A stretch of DNA of 64,000 bases from assembly GCF_051020955.1 (NCBI RefSeq), contig NW_027476169.1, forward strand, positions 248,001 through 312,000. The letters run 5' to 3'. This stretch comes from Megalopta genalis (Eukaryota; Arthropoda; Insecta; Hymenoptera; Halictidae). Position 1 is the first letter of the stretch; each line of letters begins with the position of its first letter. The position numbers were made by a program, and so were the translations under genes. Below the pieces are notes generated by a model. It was not told where the DNA came from, did no database searches, and saw nothing but the letters and a program-made list of their open reading frames with translations. Shown here piece after piece: positions 1 to 12,252 of the stretch.

Positions 1-183
1 AAAAATGTAGAAATGTTTTTATAAGAAATTGTTAAATTAATTTTTCTCAAATTTTTTACATATTGTCTTCTAGTTTTTATAAGACATTGTAAATGAAGCA
101 TTTTTAGTGGTCAGTCATTTTGGTATGAGAATGATCGGAGAAAAAATTTGATAAAAACTAGAAAACGAAACTTCTCTTCATAG

Positions 184-330
184 GAGTTTGCCTGCAATGG
201 GACAGTAATCGAGCACCCGGAGTACGGGGAGGTGTTGCAGCTGCAGGGGGACCAGCGAGAAAATATATGCCAATGGTTAACAAAGTCAGGTCTGGCTAAA
301 CCTGACCAACTCAAAGTCCATGGTTTTTAA
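184..330 (+). CDS. eIF1: Translation initiation factor eIF1 (SUI1), last coding exon, partial
   Basis: The 48 residues plus TAA read as the C-terminal half of eIF1, with FACNGTVIEHPEYGEVLQLQ, then GDQRENICQWL and the terminal DQLKVHGF, all hallmarks of the SUI1 fold. eIF1 binds the 40S subunit near the P site and enforces start-codon selection in the 43S complex. The exon opens after an AG acceptor (cttcatag) in frame; earlier exons lie left of the window, so only the 3' end of the gene is seen. The tail is intact and ends at the residue where eIF1 proteins normally stop. AATAAA-type signals about 640-680 nt downstream fit its 3' UTR. Confidence 0.95.
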   Translation, partial: EFACNGTVIEHPEYGEVLQLQGDQRENICQWLTKSGLAKPDQLKVHGF

Positions 331-2559
331 CCAGCAAACACCCATGCCACTATCTAAGAACACACCACCATCATCAACACCTTATCATCTTAAATTATCT
401 GTATCAGTCACTAATACTTGTTGATATTTCGTGAGATATCCTATTATATACACATATATATTTCAATAAAAAATATATAACAGTAACGATATAGGCACAA
501 TATTCTAATCAGACATTTGTAAGCTTGTAGGAAGCAATATTTTACAGCCTTATGTTAGGTAATCCACTAAACTCATCACGTTTAAAGTAGTAGCGATAAC
601 TAACTAGTAATTTGAGAAAATACATATACAAGGGATAGATACAAATAGTAACGGATGGCTCTTCTTTTTGGAATTAGGTAGTATGTATCTCGGCGCTATA
701 GATGTATTCAGAGAAAGATAAAAAAAGAATTGTTTTAGGCTGCAGATTGGCTTACTGTGTGTAATGACGAATGCTTTGTTTTTTTTTTTTTAATATATAC
801 ACTAAGGGTAACAGACATGATTTTATATTGTCATCTCCAAGTTTTGTGCCTTTGATTCCGCATTGATTGTATTATTTATTGAAATGATCATCTTTTATTG
901 TAACGGATTTTGTAGGGAGAATTGCCAATTTTTTCCTTTTTAATACAGTATTGACAAAGCGAGAATTGTTTCCAATAAAAATGTGGCTGTTCTAAATAAA
1001 TAAATAAATGGTAATTCACCAATTGTATGACTTTTAATTTACAACGTTCCCTTCTTGAAATGGTAATGTCAGTACAAAGATATTATCTACTTAAAACATA
1101 ATTGATTACGGAATAAATATTAAACTTAAATAGAAAACTTATCCACTGTAAGTTTTATGTAATTTGTTACATATTTTCTATTACTACAAATAAGCTGTTA
1201 ATGATAACTTTTGTTATAGAATAAGAAATTAATTAAACCGAAATTCGCTCTGGGAAAAATAGTATAAAATTTTCCTCAAACCCAGCAAAAGTGGATAAAT
1301 GAATGAAGTGTTCTAAAAATTTGTGAATCACATCTATCTTATTCCAAGTTTTGTCATTTTTCTCTCTAATTCTACTCTATAGTTTTTTACATAGAGAATT
1401 ATTAGTTCACAGTAGATATAAAATAATAGCAGATTGCGTGGTTGATAACAAATTATTTTTGATATTAATCAAAATTACATCTGATGTTTCTCCAAAAATT
1501 CCAATCTTTTGTTAAAGCTGATCTATTATTGTTGAGTCTTCTAGCATTTATATTGCTTGCACATGCAATTGAATAGACAAAAAAAGAAGTCAGAGAATCA
1601 TCTATTTCTCCCATTGCCTGCTTCCTAAAAAATTTTCAGATAAGCTTTAGCCACCACATATTTTCTGATTCGGTGAACACCTCGGAATGATGGCTCTGGC
1701 ATTTTATGGTTTGTTTGCTTTTTGTGACTGCGATATCTGAAATTTCTGCCACACCCTTCTCATTCAATTGTAATTTAATTCTGAAGTAGTAATTTTCAAA
1801 ATTTGTGCCCTTTTTTAAATCGAGACAACGTGGTATATATAACCTTCGGTTGACATTTTATATTTATCTTTCTGGTTCCATTATTTACATGATACTGAAA
1901 CAAACTGGACTTATAACCTTTTACATTTTTTATTTATTAGTAATATATATAGGAATATGATACATATGTACATGCACACATACATGTATATATATATGTA
2001 CGCATCACTTGCATACGTCCTTATATACAGTCATATGTTACATATATACAATATATATTGTATATATATATTACACTACATACAATATCTTTGGAATATT
2101 ATGTTTATGTATGTACCCCGAACGTAGTGATCGGCTGACGCAACAATGTGAACAAAAAAAAGGCGCGGCGCACACCAGCGCCAATTACTAGCATACATAC
2201 TATGTACTTTCAAATAAATACTACATACGTATTTATACTAATTTCCTATGCCAATTCGATTATCCATTTTATAATATGATATGTTATACTGTAGCATACA
2301 CAACTAAATGTTTTTGCAAGAGTGACATAGAATTTGATTGATTCATATTCGTGCATGTGCACTTTTACATATGTACGTACACGCAGCTTCGAATATGTAC
2401 ATTTTTTTGTACATATGTACAATATATACGTTTCATAAATTTAATACTTTTACATTCAGAAAATGATTGTGGATAATAAGTAATGTCGTTAGAACGGTTA
2501 AATAGGACCGACCGTAAAATAATATACCCTGTACTTCATTCTGATTTTGTTTCACAAAA
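331..2559. other. eIF1 3' UTR and AT-rich intergenic DNA
   Basis: No gene is supported here. The first 650-700 nt are probably eIF1 3' UTR, because AATAAA signals occur near 975 and 996-1008. The rest is AT-rich with TA-rich microsatellite-like stretches near 1980-2080 and 2385-2425. Short open frames here have no recognisable content. Confidence 0.6.
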
Positions 2560-2755
2560 GTGAAGAATAATCCTGGACAATGCAGAAACCTTCAAATTTA
2601 GCGGGTCAGAGTTGCGCGAACCCGCCGCTAGATCTCGCTTCTGTCGGGCTACATTACCTCCAACCCATAATGCATTGAGCTACGGCATGTGCCTTTCTGT
2701 GTCGGCCATTTTGTAGTTTCCTTGAGAAATTGTGTTGAGTTGATTCATCTTCTCG
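2560..2755 (+). promoter_or_regulatory. Probable LARP4 promoter and 5' noncoding exon
   Basis: GC content rises sharply around 2580-2755 against an AT-rich background. A GCCATTTTG motif (reverse of a YY1-like ATGGC motif often found at transcription starts) lies at about 2704-2712, and a strong donor CTCG|GTAAG ends the exon at 2755. Joined to the first clear LARP4 exon at 4396, this segment gives no in-frame ATG, so it would be noncoding. The pairing of the two exons is inference from position and splice sites. Confidence 0.5.
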
Positions 2756-2908
2756 GTAAGAATTTTATAAAATTCTAAAACGGCGCGAATCACATTGATC
2801 CAAATGATGTAGAGGATTGAGGGCAGATGCTTATGGCTAACTATTCATAGCTTGAGAACGAGGAATAAGGTTGCGTTTTTTGCGCACAACCGTGTGCGCT
2901 CACGGTAC

Positions 2909-3163
2909 TTACACCCGAAGAACGAGCCAGTAAACGAAGCTGCCGAGAACACCTATTGATAAAGGCACATGGAATCCGGGATTGTTTCGGGATGAATGGT
3001 GATTTCGGTAACGATATACGATACGCATAAGTGTACTGTCCAAGTGGTTGTCACCATATCTGCGTGCGTGAACGTGTTGGCCCGGCCAACGTCTCGCTCT
3101 ATATTTGGCTAATCGCATCCAACATATTGCATATCTTGCCTTTTCAAAATTTTTACTTTCCAT
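2909..3163 (-). CDS. Candidate small single-pass membrane protein (unrecognised)
   Basis: An 84-codon ATG-to-stop frame opposite the first LARP4 intron. The N-terminal half is basic and rich in Arg, Tyr and His (for example MRIVYRYRNHH), and the C-terminus is a plausible membrane segment, PLSIGVLGSFVYWLVLRV, ending right at the stop. A tail-anchored or mitochondrial inner-membrane micropeptide would look like this, but I recognise no family. The stop overlaps an excellent splice donor (GT|GTAAGT), so it could instead be the first exon of a spliced gene running toward the LARP4 promoter. The region is richer in GC than its surroundings. It may also be chance. Confidence 0.3.
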   Translation of the reverse strand: MESKNFEKARYAICWMRLAKYRARRWPGQHVHARRYGDNHLDSTLMRIVYRYRNHHSSRNNPGFHVPLSIGVLGSFVYWLVLRV

Positions 3164-3537
3164 GCTGTAACCTTTCCCAAAGAACTATATCAGAAGGATA
3201 CAATGTGACGTTTAAGTGTGAATGCTTGACGATTACACATTGATTCTGAACGAGAGCAAATCTTAGCATGTGGCACGGTTTGTACGATCAACATTCTATT
3301 TTGACTTCAATCAGAGTCAATGGAACATTTCATTTTTCATTGCATATTCAAAGTTTCATTGTTCTATTGTACGCCCTTCGTTTAGATTCGAAAATTTATC
3401 GTCCAAAACTTCTAGTCCCATAATGTCGTAAAAATGTTTGAACCTTTAATTTTCATGTTTATTGTTCCCTTCATAGTCGTTATAGATATAATATAAGTTT
3501 GTATAATTTGAATACGCGTATATATATGTATTTGAGC

Positions 3538-3725
3538 ACGCACACACGCCCGCTTGCCCGCGCGAGCGCGCGCGCGCGGGCGCATACACGCACGCATACA
3601 TGTACCACGTCGTGCATACGTATTATGTGCTATTGAACATGAGTGCGCGCGCGCGCATTGTACGTGCAACACACTTACACATGCCAATTACGTATATATA
3701 CGAACGCGTTCATGTATGTGTACAC
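3538..3725. repeat. Alternating purine-pyrimidine CG/CA tract in LARP4 intron
   Basis: A run of CA, CG and GC dinucleotides, including uninterrupted CGCGCGCG blocks at about 3568-3580 and 3643-3656, flanked by ATGTAC-type repeats. Such alternating purine-pyrimidine DNA can adopt the Z form. It lies inside the presumed first intron of LARP4. Open frames on both strands here are by-products of the repeat. Confidence 0.75.
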
Positions 3726-4406
3726 GAGTATATATATAGGTACTACAAATGTATTACATCAGACTGGTATGTTGCATTACATACGGTTAATCATAATTTC
3801 AAAAAGTCCCTTCACAATATGACTTTGTGTATCAAATTTTGAACCTTGTCATCATTAATAATAGATTAGTGTGTAAAATTATCCGCAAAAAGTGCACAGT
3901 CTCAAAGAAAGTTATGCCTTATTTAATGAGTGTACATATACAATAATGTAAACAAATATTTTTTCCTTTAATGTAAAGTTAAGAAAGGGCAAGAGGTCAT
4001 TTCCAGAATTATTGATTTGTTTCATTGCTCATGAAATAACTTTATAATTACTTAAAGAGCAAGATCGTGTCGGTAATTGCAAGAAAATAATTTTCTAATT
4101 TCATCACAATTATGCTTCAGACAATTACTTCATGCTATTTAATGTTGTTTAATTACTTAGGTTACTGTGTATATATATATATACATATATCGCACATCGT
4201 TGAGGACATCATTCGATTTCATATGTTACATTAAGATATGGTTTAGACTTGAACATTTTATCAATAACTTGTGTAGTTATATGTTACATGTGGTAACATG
4301 TAAGTACAATCTATAATGGATTGTTGGTGGTATTCATGGGATATGTTACCATCTTGAGTTACTATCTTATTCAATATACTTTTTATTTTCGATAGGGTAC
4401 GTGTAC

Positions 4407-7400
4407 ATGAATGGGGACATTGGGAAGCTCCAACCAGGGGCGGTTTATCCAGCCACCCCTGAACCCTTGGGTTCAGTTGGGGGTGCAATTGGAAATACTG
4501 CAACCAATTTGGAATACAACGCCATGAACGGTGCTCCAAGCGGAACTGAATTAATATTAGAGGCAGGAGTTGGAAATTTGGAACCTTCACCACAGCATGC
4601 CATAGGTTTAGGAGGTGCTGCAGGTTACGGTCCAGTGGATGTTGCTGCTTTAGGTGATGTGCCAAATCAAACTGCTCCAATGGCTGATTTATCATCCTCT
4701 GGAATACCCTTGGAACAATTAAAACAAATGCTCTCTTCCCAACTTGAATATTACTTTTCCAGGTAATTATAATCCAATCACGATATTATATTATATTTGT
4801 GAGCAGGGATAGTGATCCTTGAATTGTCTGTCAAGGTTGAGTAACGATGATATTATCCTCTTATATTACCTACCTTTATTATTAGTCTTGATTTTGTATT
4901 ATATTTCAAAAATTTGTATTATATTTCACTACAATTTATTAATACTGTAAATATTAAATGTATGTATATTACTAACATTTTGTCTTGTAATTTTGTTTGC
5001 ATTCTACTTTGCTAGAATTACTGAATAAGTGAAATTCATGTTCATTATGAGTGAGCATTTATTATGAAGGTTGAATATTTGACTAAAGATATAGTATTTC
5101 ACTTCATTTTCAGCAAATTAAGTAACATTAATATTAGTAAGTTGGTTTGGAAATATTCAGAATGTACACAAGTCATTGTAAAGCATGAAGTTAAGCTATA
5201 GAACAAGCATTATTGTCTAAACATAGATTTGTATTTCTTTATTTTAAATTTTCCTTTCGATACATGTACGTATTCTTTTTTTTTTTTTTGAGAAAAATGT
5301 ACTATATGTATATTTACTTTTTAGAGAAAATTTAGCTAATGATACATATTTATTATCACAAATGGATAATGATCAATATGTACCAATATGGACAGTAGCA
5401 AATTTTAACCAAGTGAAGAAATTAACGAAGGATATAAAACTCATAACGGAGGTTTTAAGAGAGTCTCCTAATGTACAAGTTGATGTGGAAGGACAAAAAG
5501 TAAGACCTAATCATAAACGATGTATTGTAATTCTACGTGAAGTACCAGATAGTACTCCACTGGAAGATGTGAAGGTGAAAAATATATTATACATTATACT
5601 TCATTACTATCATCGTTATACGTCATTACTATCATATCATTGTTATCATGATTACTGGAATATCGTCTTTATCCTCGTACGATAGAGATTAGTAAAATTT
5701 TATTTCAATTTGCAGAATCTGTTCTCTGGAGAAGGGTGTCCAAGGTTTATTTCATGTGAATTTGCCCACAATAGTTCTTGGTATGTAACGTTCGAATCCG
5801 ATGAAGATGCTCAGAAGGCCTATAGGTTTTTACGTGAAGAAGTTCGGGAGTTTCAGGTAATATGATATTATCATCAAATATGTTTTCCTTTTAATCCTTT
5901 TACTGTTATATTATAAAACGTACTGAGCAAGAAGCATACGAGGATTACAGATGAAAGATTGCAGATAGACTAAACATTTCAATATTATTTTGTTCAATCT
6001 ATATGAGTATCTTGCCTTGCACTATTTATATCAAGAGGCCTTTCACCTTTCAATGATTATTTACAGACGCTTTATACAATCAAAGGGTTTATGTATAAAT
6101 TTTATACATAGATTGAGTCTATACTTCATGAAATAATGAATGTTAAAAACATCATTGTATCGTTAATTTTTATCGTTCTTTCTTTATATATCAGACTAAT
6201 TAATTATTCATTGATCATAATAGAACAATTGTCAGATATATAGTACAATATACACAAATTAAATGATTCATGTGATATGCAAGTTATATCAGTAGTTCGT
6301 TTATGTTAATATATAATGTTAGTAAGTTATTATTTATAATTCAGGGAAAGCCAATAATGGCAAGAATCAAAGCTAAACCAATGAATAGGCTACCAATACC
6401 AGCAGTTACTGGGGTGGGTGGTATAAAAAATGGTTATAGAACTCCTCCGCCACAACCAGTTTTTGATCCAAATACCTACACAGCTGGTCAACAACGCTTC
6501 CTTTACACAAATGGCACTACTATGCCACAAACTACTATGCCGCCATATGCCAACCAAGTTCATTTATATGTAAGTAACTACTATTGTATTTTCGCTATTG
6601 TAAAATATAATTATTATATTTATATTATAAGTCGTCTAACTTCATAAATTTCATAATGTCAGTATATTTCTATTAGTATTGACCTATACAAATTTGATAC
6701 ATATTTTTCAAACAAGGCTAAATACTGATCATGTAAAACTTGAAATACTTGAAACATGAATAATTTTTTTACATTATTATAAATATGTAAGAGATACTTT
6801 GTTATCATAATGATTAAAAAAATGATAAACCGTACTTGTAAATTTATGCAGTGAACATAAATAACATGAAATGCGATATGTAAATGAATTTGTTCATTAA
6901 GAAAATGTCGTTTTAATAGCATATCAAATACTTGGATGTAATGTACAATAAAAAAAAAACCTTATTCTGATTATAGCACCAACCATTTTATCCTGGAATT
7001 ATGCCTTGGCCACCAGCAAGTCCAGCTTATTTCGATATGTCAAGTGTTTTTACAATGAATGGTATGACACCGCATAATACATTTAAGCCACACAATACAA
7101 GATACAATCCTCGAAACAGGTACTTAATTAATACTAATAATTATTTTCAATTACATATGAATATGTAATTATTAATGAATCTATATCCTATACTATTTAT
7201 TATGTCATATCATCTGAAAAAAAACTCTTACTTATTTTTGCATATGCATTTCTGAAAAAAATAAAATTCTAGTATATTTAACATACAATACTGTAGTACT
7301 ATCGAAATTTTGTTTTCCAAAATGTAATTATAGATTTATGTAATACAACAGCATACAATATGCAATTACAATATTTTTTGCACTGTGAATTGCATTATCG

Positions 7401-10400
7401 ACTAATTCATTAGTTCAATTTGATATATGTATAATACATGTTCGTACGCATATATGTGATACAGAAAGCAAAGAAATGGGTCTGACAGACCAGCTTTGAT
7501 GGATGGTGGTGGCAACATAGTGTCAATGGGTCGGACCTCGCATCCACCCATAAGTGGAACACCGATATCCTTAGGAGCAACTGTTCCAACCTTTACTTCG
7601 AGCTTGCCTACAGTGAAGCCAACTTCTTCTTCCTACCAGACCGGCACAAAGTTCCATTCCTCGCATACAACCATAGTGACTGGAGAGGCTCAGTATAATA
7701 ATAATCACTCCAAAGGAACACAAGAGAATGACGCTCAAACATTGGACTCTGGAGTTCAATTTCCGCGTCACCGTATGCATCGTAGGACCAAAGACCAAGA
7801 AATGTTGTCCAAGGCTAATAGTAGCCCCTTACCATCGGTCAGAGAACCTACCCCGGCCAGTAATAATAACACACAATGTAACCGAGGGGTACAATTCGAT
7901 TTGGAAGCTTCTGCTTTTCCTCCTCTTCCTGGCCTAGATGCTGATCTTGCAAAATCCCATAATGCTTCAGTAGAGACTATCGGTGCCGATTGTACGCAAT
8001 CGCAGAATAGGCTTTCAGATGTAGTTAAAGGTACTGCAAAATTGAAAAGCGTTAAAGAAAAAGAACCTGCAGGAACTTCGCAACAGTATCAACAACCGAC
8101 AAGTAACAGCAGTAGGTCTGCGAGTCCAGGGTCAAGTGCTGGTGGTCACACTGGTTCGCTAGAAGCCCCAACTGGTTCTGGCAGTGCATCGACTACTCCC
8201 GTTACATCTACAAATACCAGCTCTAATGCTTCTGCTAGCAACAATGACTCCACAGACATCGCTCTCAGCACCATCACTCTCACTCCCCCGTCATCTCCTG
8301 ATAAGTGAGTGTGCTTTCTTCTTATACCCGCGCGCGATCGCGCAAAACTCACAAACACACACACCAGACTCATTACACATACACGGAATAAGGAAAATAT
8401 AATACGTATACATATAATTACACACACGTATATGTATGTGTTTGGAGACGTACATGTATGTCTGTGTAAAAGTATGCTTATAATAGAGGACATGTTTATT
8501 TTTATTGTAAAGGCTAATAGTTGTTTAATTACATTTCTAAAGTATTGCTTACTATAAATTATTGTTAAAACTCTTTAATTGCTTTTAATGATATATTTGC
8601 ATATACTATGTATATATGTATAGATATACATACAGATTATATGACATGAATAAACACACGCACACGTACACAAACATCAGAATGACATGTACAGGAAATC
8701 GTATATAGCCTGAAAAAGAATGCTATGCTATGTTTGATAGTGTTGGCTGCATTATATTTGCGTGCTATGCTCTGTATGGTGGATGTGTATTAGTGAAAGT
8801 TATATAGTCCACCTATATTTTCATATCATCTATATAAGAAGGAAAGGGAAAGACATTCATGATAGTCCATTATAGTCCATTTCAATATATATTATGTTCT
8901 TTTAATATGGTATTATAGCAATATCGTTGAAAGTTTATACTAAGTTATTCATTAGCAAATAGGACAAAAGTAAAGTAATAAATTAATTAATTTGATTAAA
9001 TAATACGAATTCGGAAGTATATACAACGTTTCCTCAACACTGCATTATGTTTATGAAAACTGAACAGTTACGTTTCAATTTTTCAAATATAACGAAACAT
9101 CAAATATATCTCAAGCTTAAATTTTCTGTTTTTGTTTCCATCAGTGATTTCATAGCAATTTTTTATTACTTTTATTTCAAGTAATTAAATTTTAATGTTA
9201 TTGCGCCGGGGAGTAATGTCCCATCATTCAACATTTTTTCATTTATTTACAAAACTTTGTACGCTGAATGAATTCAACACTATTTACAATAAATTTACAG
9301 AATTATACAATGATTGAAAAAGAGCTTGTTTTGAACGTCGCGTCTTATCGACGGTTCACGGTACTCTGTCATTGTCAACAATTATAGTTGTTAGTTAACG
9401 ACAATGTAGTTAATTATACCTTTGATTCAGTACAATCATATAGACATATCTTTAAGATCGATAACGATAGTGTTACGTATCTTCAAGGTCGTAACTTTGT
9501 TCTCATTACCAAAAGAAATGGTTTCAACCAAGTCATATTTCAATTCAATACAATTTCCTCTTCCATTGGATTATTTCTTCCATGAATGAAAAGAGTTCGA
9601 TGTGTGTAATGCCTATGTTGAACATTAAAAGGGATTAGCTGTACTCTCTAGACTGTACTCTCTATATATCCTTTCTGTTATTAAGTGATCTGAAATGGTC
9701 GTTTCTTTTTTTTTATAAAATTCTCTAATGGATAGAAATTGGTTTATAGAGTTTCATATGGATTGCTTCCGTCCTGAGATATGTGTTCACTATTTCTATT
9801 ATCAGCTTTATCACTCTCTTTCTCCTCCACTATTGTTCTGTACATTGATATACGTTCTACTGTTTCTAATATATCTTCGAAATGTTTCATTGTTGCCTTG
9901 CTAGTAAGAAACAATTCCATAAGTTTATTAGAATCCTCGATAAAACCGGTTTTCAGGTTAGTAAGAATATCCAGATATTTTTCTGTAGCATCTAATCTGG
10001 ATTTCTCTATAATTCCACTCGGTATTTTCCTTCTGAAGTATTCTCTGCAGAAGTTGACATACTCCGATAATCAGTGTTGCATCGTTCCAAATAGTTGGAT
10101 AATTATAGATATAATTTGCTCTATCTCAAAGTCTAATTTCCGACTGGGATGTTCTTTATGAAGTTTAATTACTTCCAATTTTTTTTTAAAATTTTCTAGT
10201 TACCTATTGCATATCCATTGTGATGAATCAAGCAGTCCAGCCAAATGTTATTAATTCTAAAGATGTGCCTATAAAGGTACATCAATCATAAGTCATGCTG
10301 AATCGAAGGCATAACTGATTACATTGTTATCAATAAACGACTATTGTTGTTGATAACGATAGAACATCCGATAATTGCTACTCAATTCGTAACAATATTT

Positions 10401-10608
10401 TCTTTTTAAATGTATAAATTGTCCTATTATTACTATTATTATTATTATTATGATTATTATTATGATTATTATTATTATCATCACCATCATCATAATCGTC
10501 ATCATCATTAATACTGTTATTATTACAATTACTACTAATATTACTACTACCACTACTATTACTACTGCTATTACTACCACTACTATTACTACTACTACTA
10601 CTACTACT

Positions 10609-10693
<85 letters not shown>

Positions 10694-10709
10694 TTACTAC
10701 TACTACTAT

Positions 10710-10788
<79 letters not shown>

Positions 10789-12216
10789 GCTACTACTGCT
10801 ACTACTGCTACTATTACAACAACAACTACTACTACTACTACTATTACTATCCTTCTTATAATTATTGTTATAATTTTATTATTATTACTATTACTACTAT
10901 TATTACTATTATTATTATCATCATTACTATTATGCTTTCCCTTTCTCAATCATATTATACTCATATATAGTGCAGTAACAAATAGGTGTAAGTTTCCTAA
11001 ATTTATCAATTATTTTATTATCCATGGTGGTTAATTTTGTAGGTGTGCTCAGTTGTTCTAATTTGCCATTTATTTCTATTCATTGATATACGTCTTCTTT
11101 TCCATCGAGTGACAAATTATCTAATTATGTTATTTGGAATGCCTCGCTAATACAGTTCTTTCATTAAAGAACAGATTCTTTAAATAAGAGCTGGTGCTCC
11201 ACTCGATGAAAGAGCAAACATTAAAGCATAATATGCTCAAATCGAGGTATTCATTTAATACTAAGTAGAAGCTTTTTACCATTTTCTCATGGTGATTAAT
11301 CTAAAAAATATGATATAGTGTTTCAATGTGTATGTATGCAAGAATGTATGCAGTACTCTGAGGTAGCACAATTTATAATATTTCTTGCCTGTATTATTGC
11401 GGCAAATGAACAATACATATGAATTAATCTATTTTATTCAGGGTTCTTTAATATATGATTTTATTATTATTATTATTATTATTATTTTATTATTATTATT
11501 ATTATTTTGCTACTGTCATCATTGTCATTATTCGTCATTGCCATTGTCAACATTCTTAATATTATTATTGCTATTTTAGCTACTAACACAATTATGATCA
11601 TCACTATTTCTTGCATTATAATTATTGCTAAAATTATAATCATTGTTCATATAATTTTTACAAAAATTTCCATTATTGTTTGTATCTTTATTAGTGTCGA
11701 CATTTTTGTGTTAATTTGTCATGTTAATGTTTCTCTTCGTGATAATTAGTATCTGTTATTAATATAAAAATAATACTGTTACATTAACAGTCCATCATTA
11801 TTATTGTTATCGGTTATTATTACTATTATTACTATCACAATTGGTAGTGTCAATATTTCTACTGTCATTTTTGCTGCTATTACAATATCTAATCATATTT
11901 TAATATATCATCTATCCTCGACTATCATAACATTATTATCATAGTCATCATTGATACTATTGTTGCTATTACTAATATTACTATTGTTGTTATTACAAAT
12001 TCTGTTGTTGCTACTGCTACCGCTTTTATTACTATCGCTATTGTTACTGATACGGATTCTAATACTTTATTTATTATTATTATTATCATCATCATTTTTT
12101 GTGGTTTTTGCCATCACAATAGTCATGAAATCATCGTCATTATCATCACTACTATATCATCAACATCATTGTCACTATCATGATTACTATACTATTATTA
12201 TTACTACTACTACTAC

Positions 12217-12252
<36 letters not shown>

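Noticed and set aside
2521..2531. ATACCCTGTAC resembling the end of a CAGGGTG element
   Set aside because: No matching inverted end or longer similarity to the other copies was found nearby.
4261..4695. 144-codon minus-strand frame over the first LARP4 coding exon
   Set aside because: It is the antisense shadow of a conserved exon; the plus-strand reading joins properly to the La motif.
10341..11034. Long open frames on both strands coding for poly-Val and poly-Thr
   Set aside because: They are translations of the ATT/ACT microsatellite and have no gene structure.
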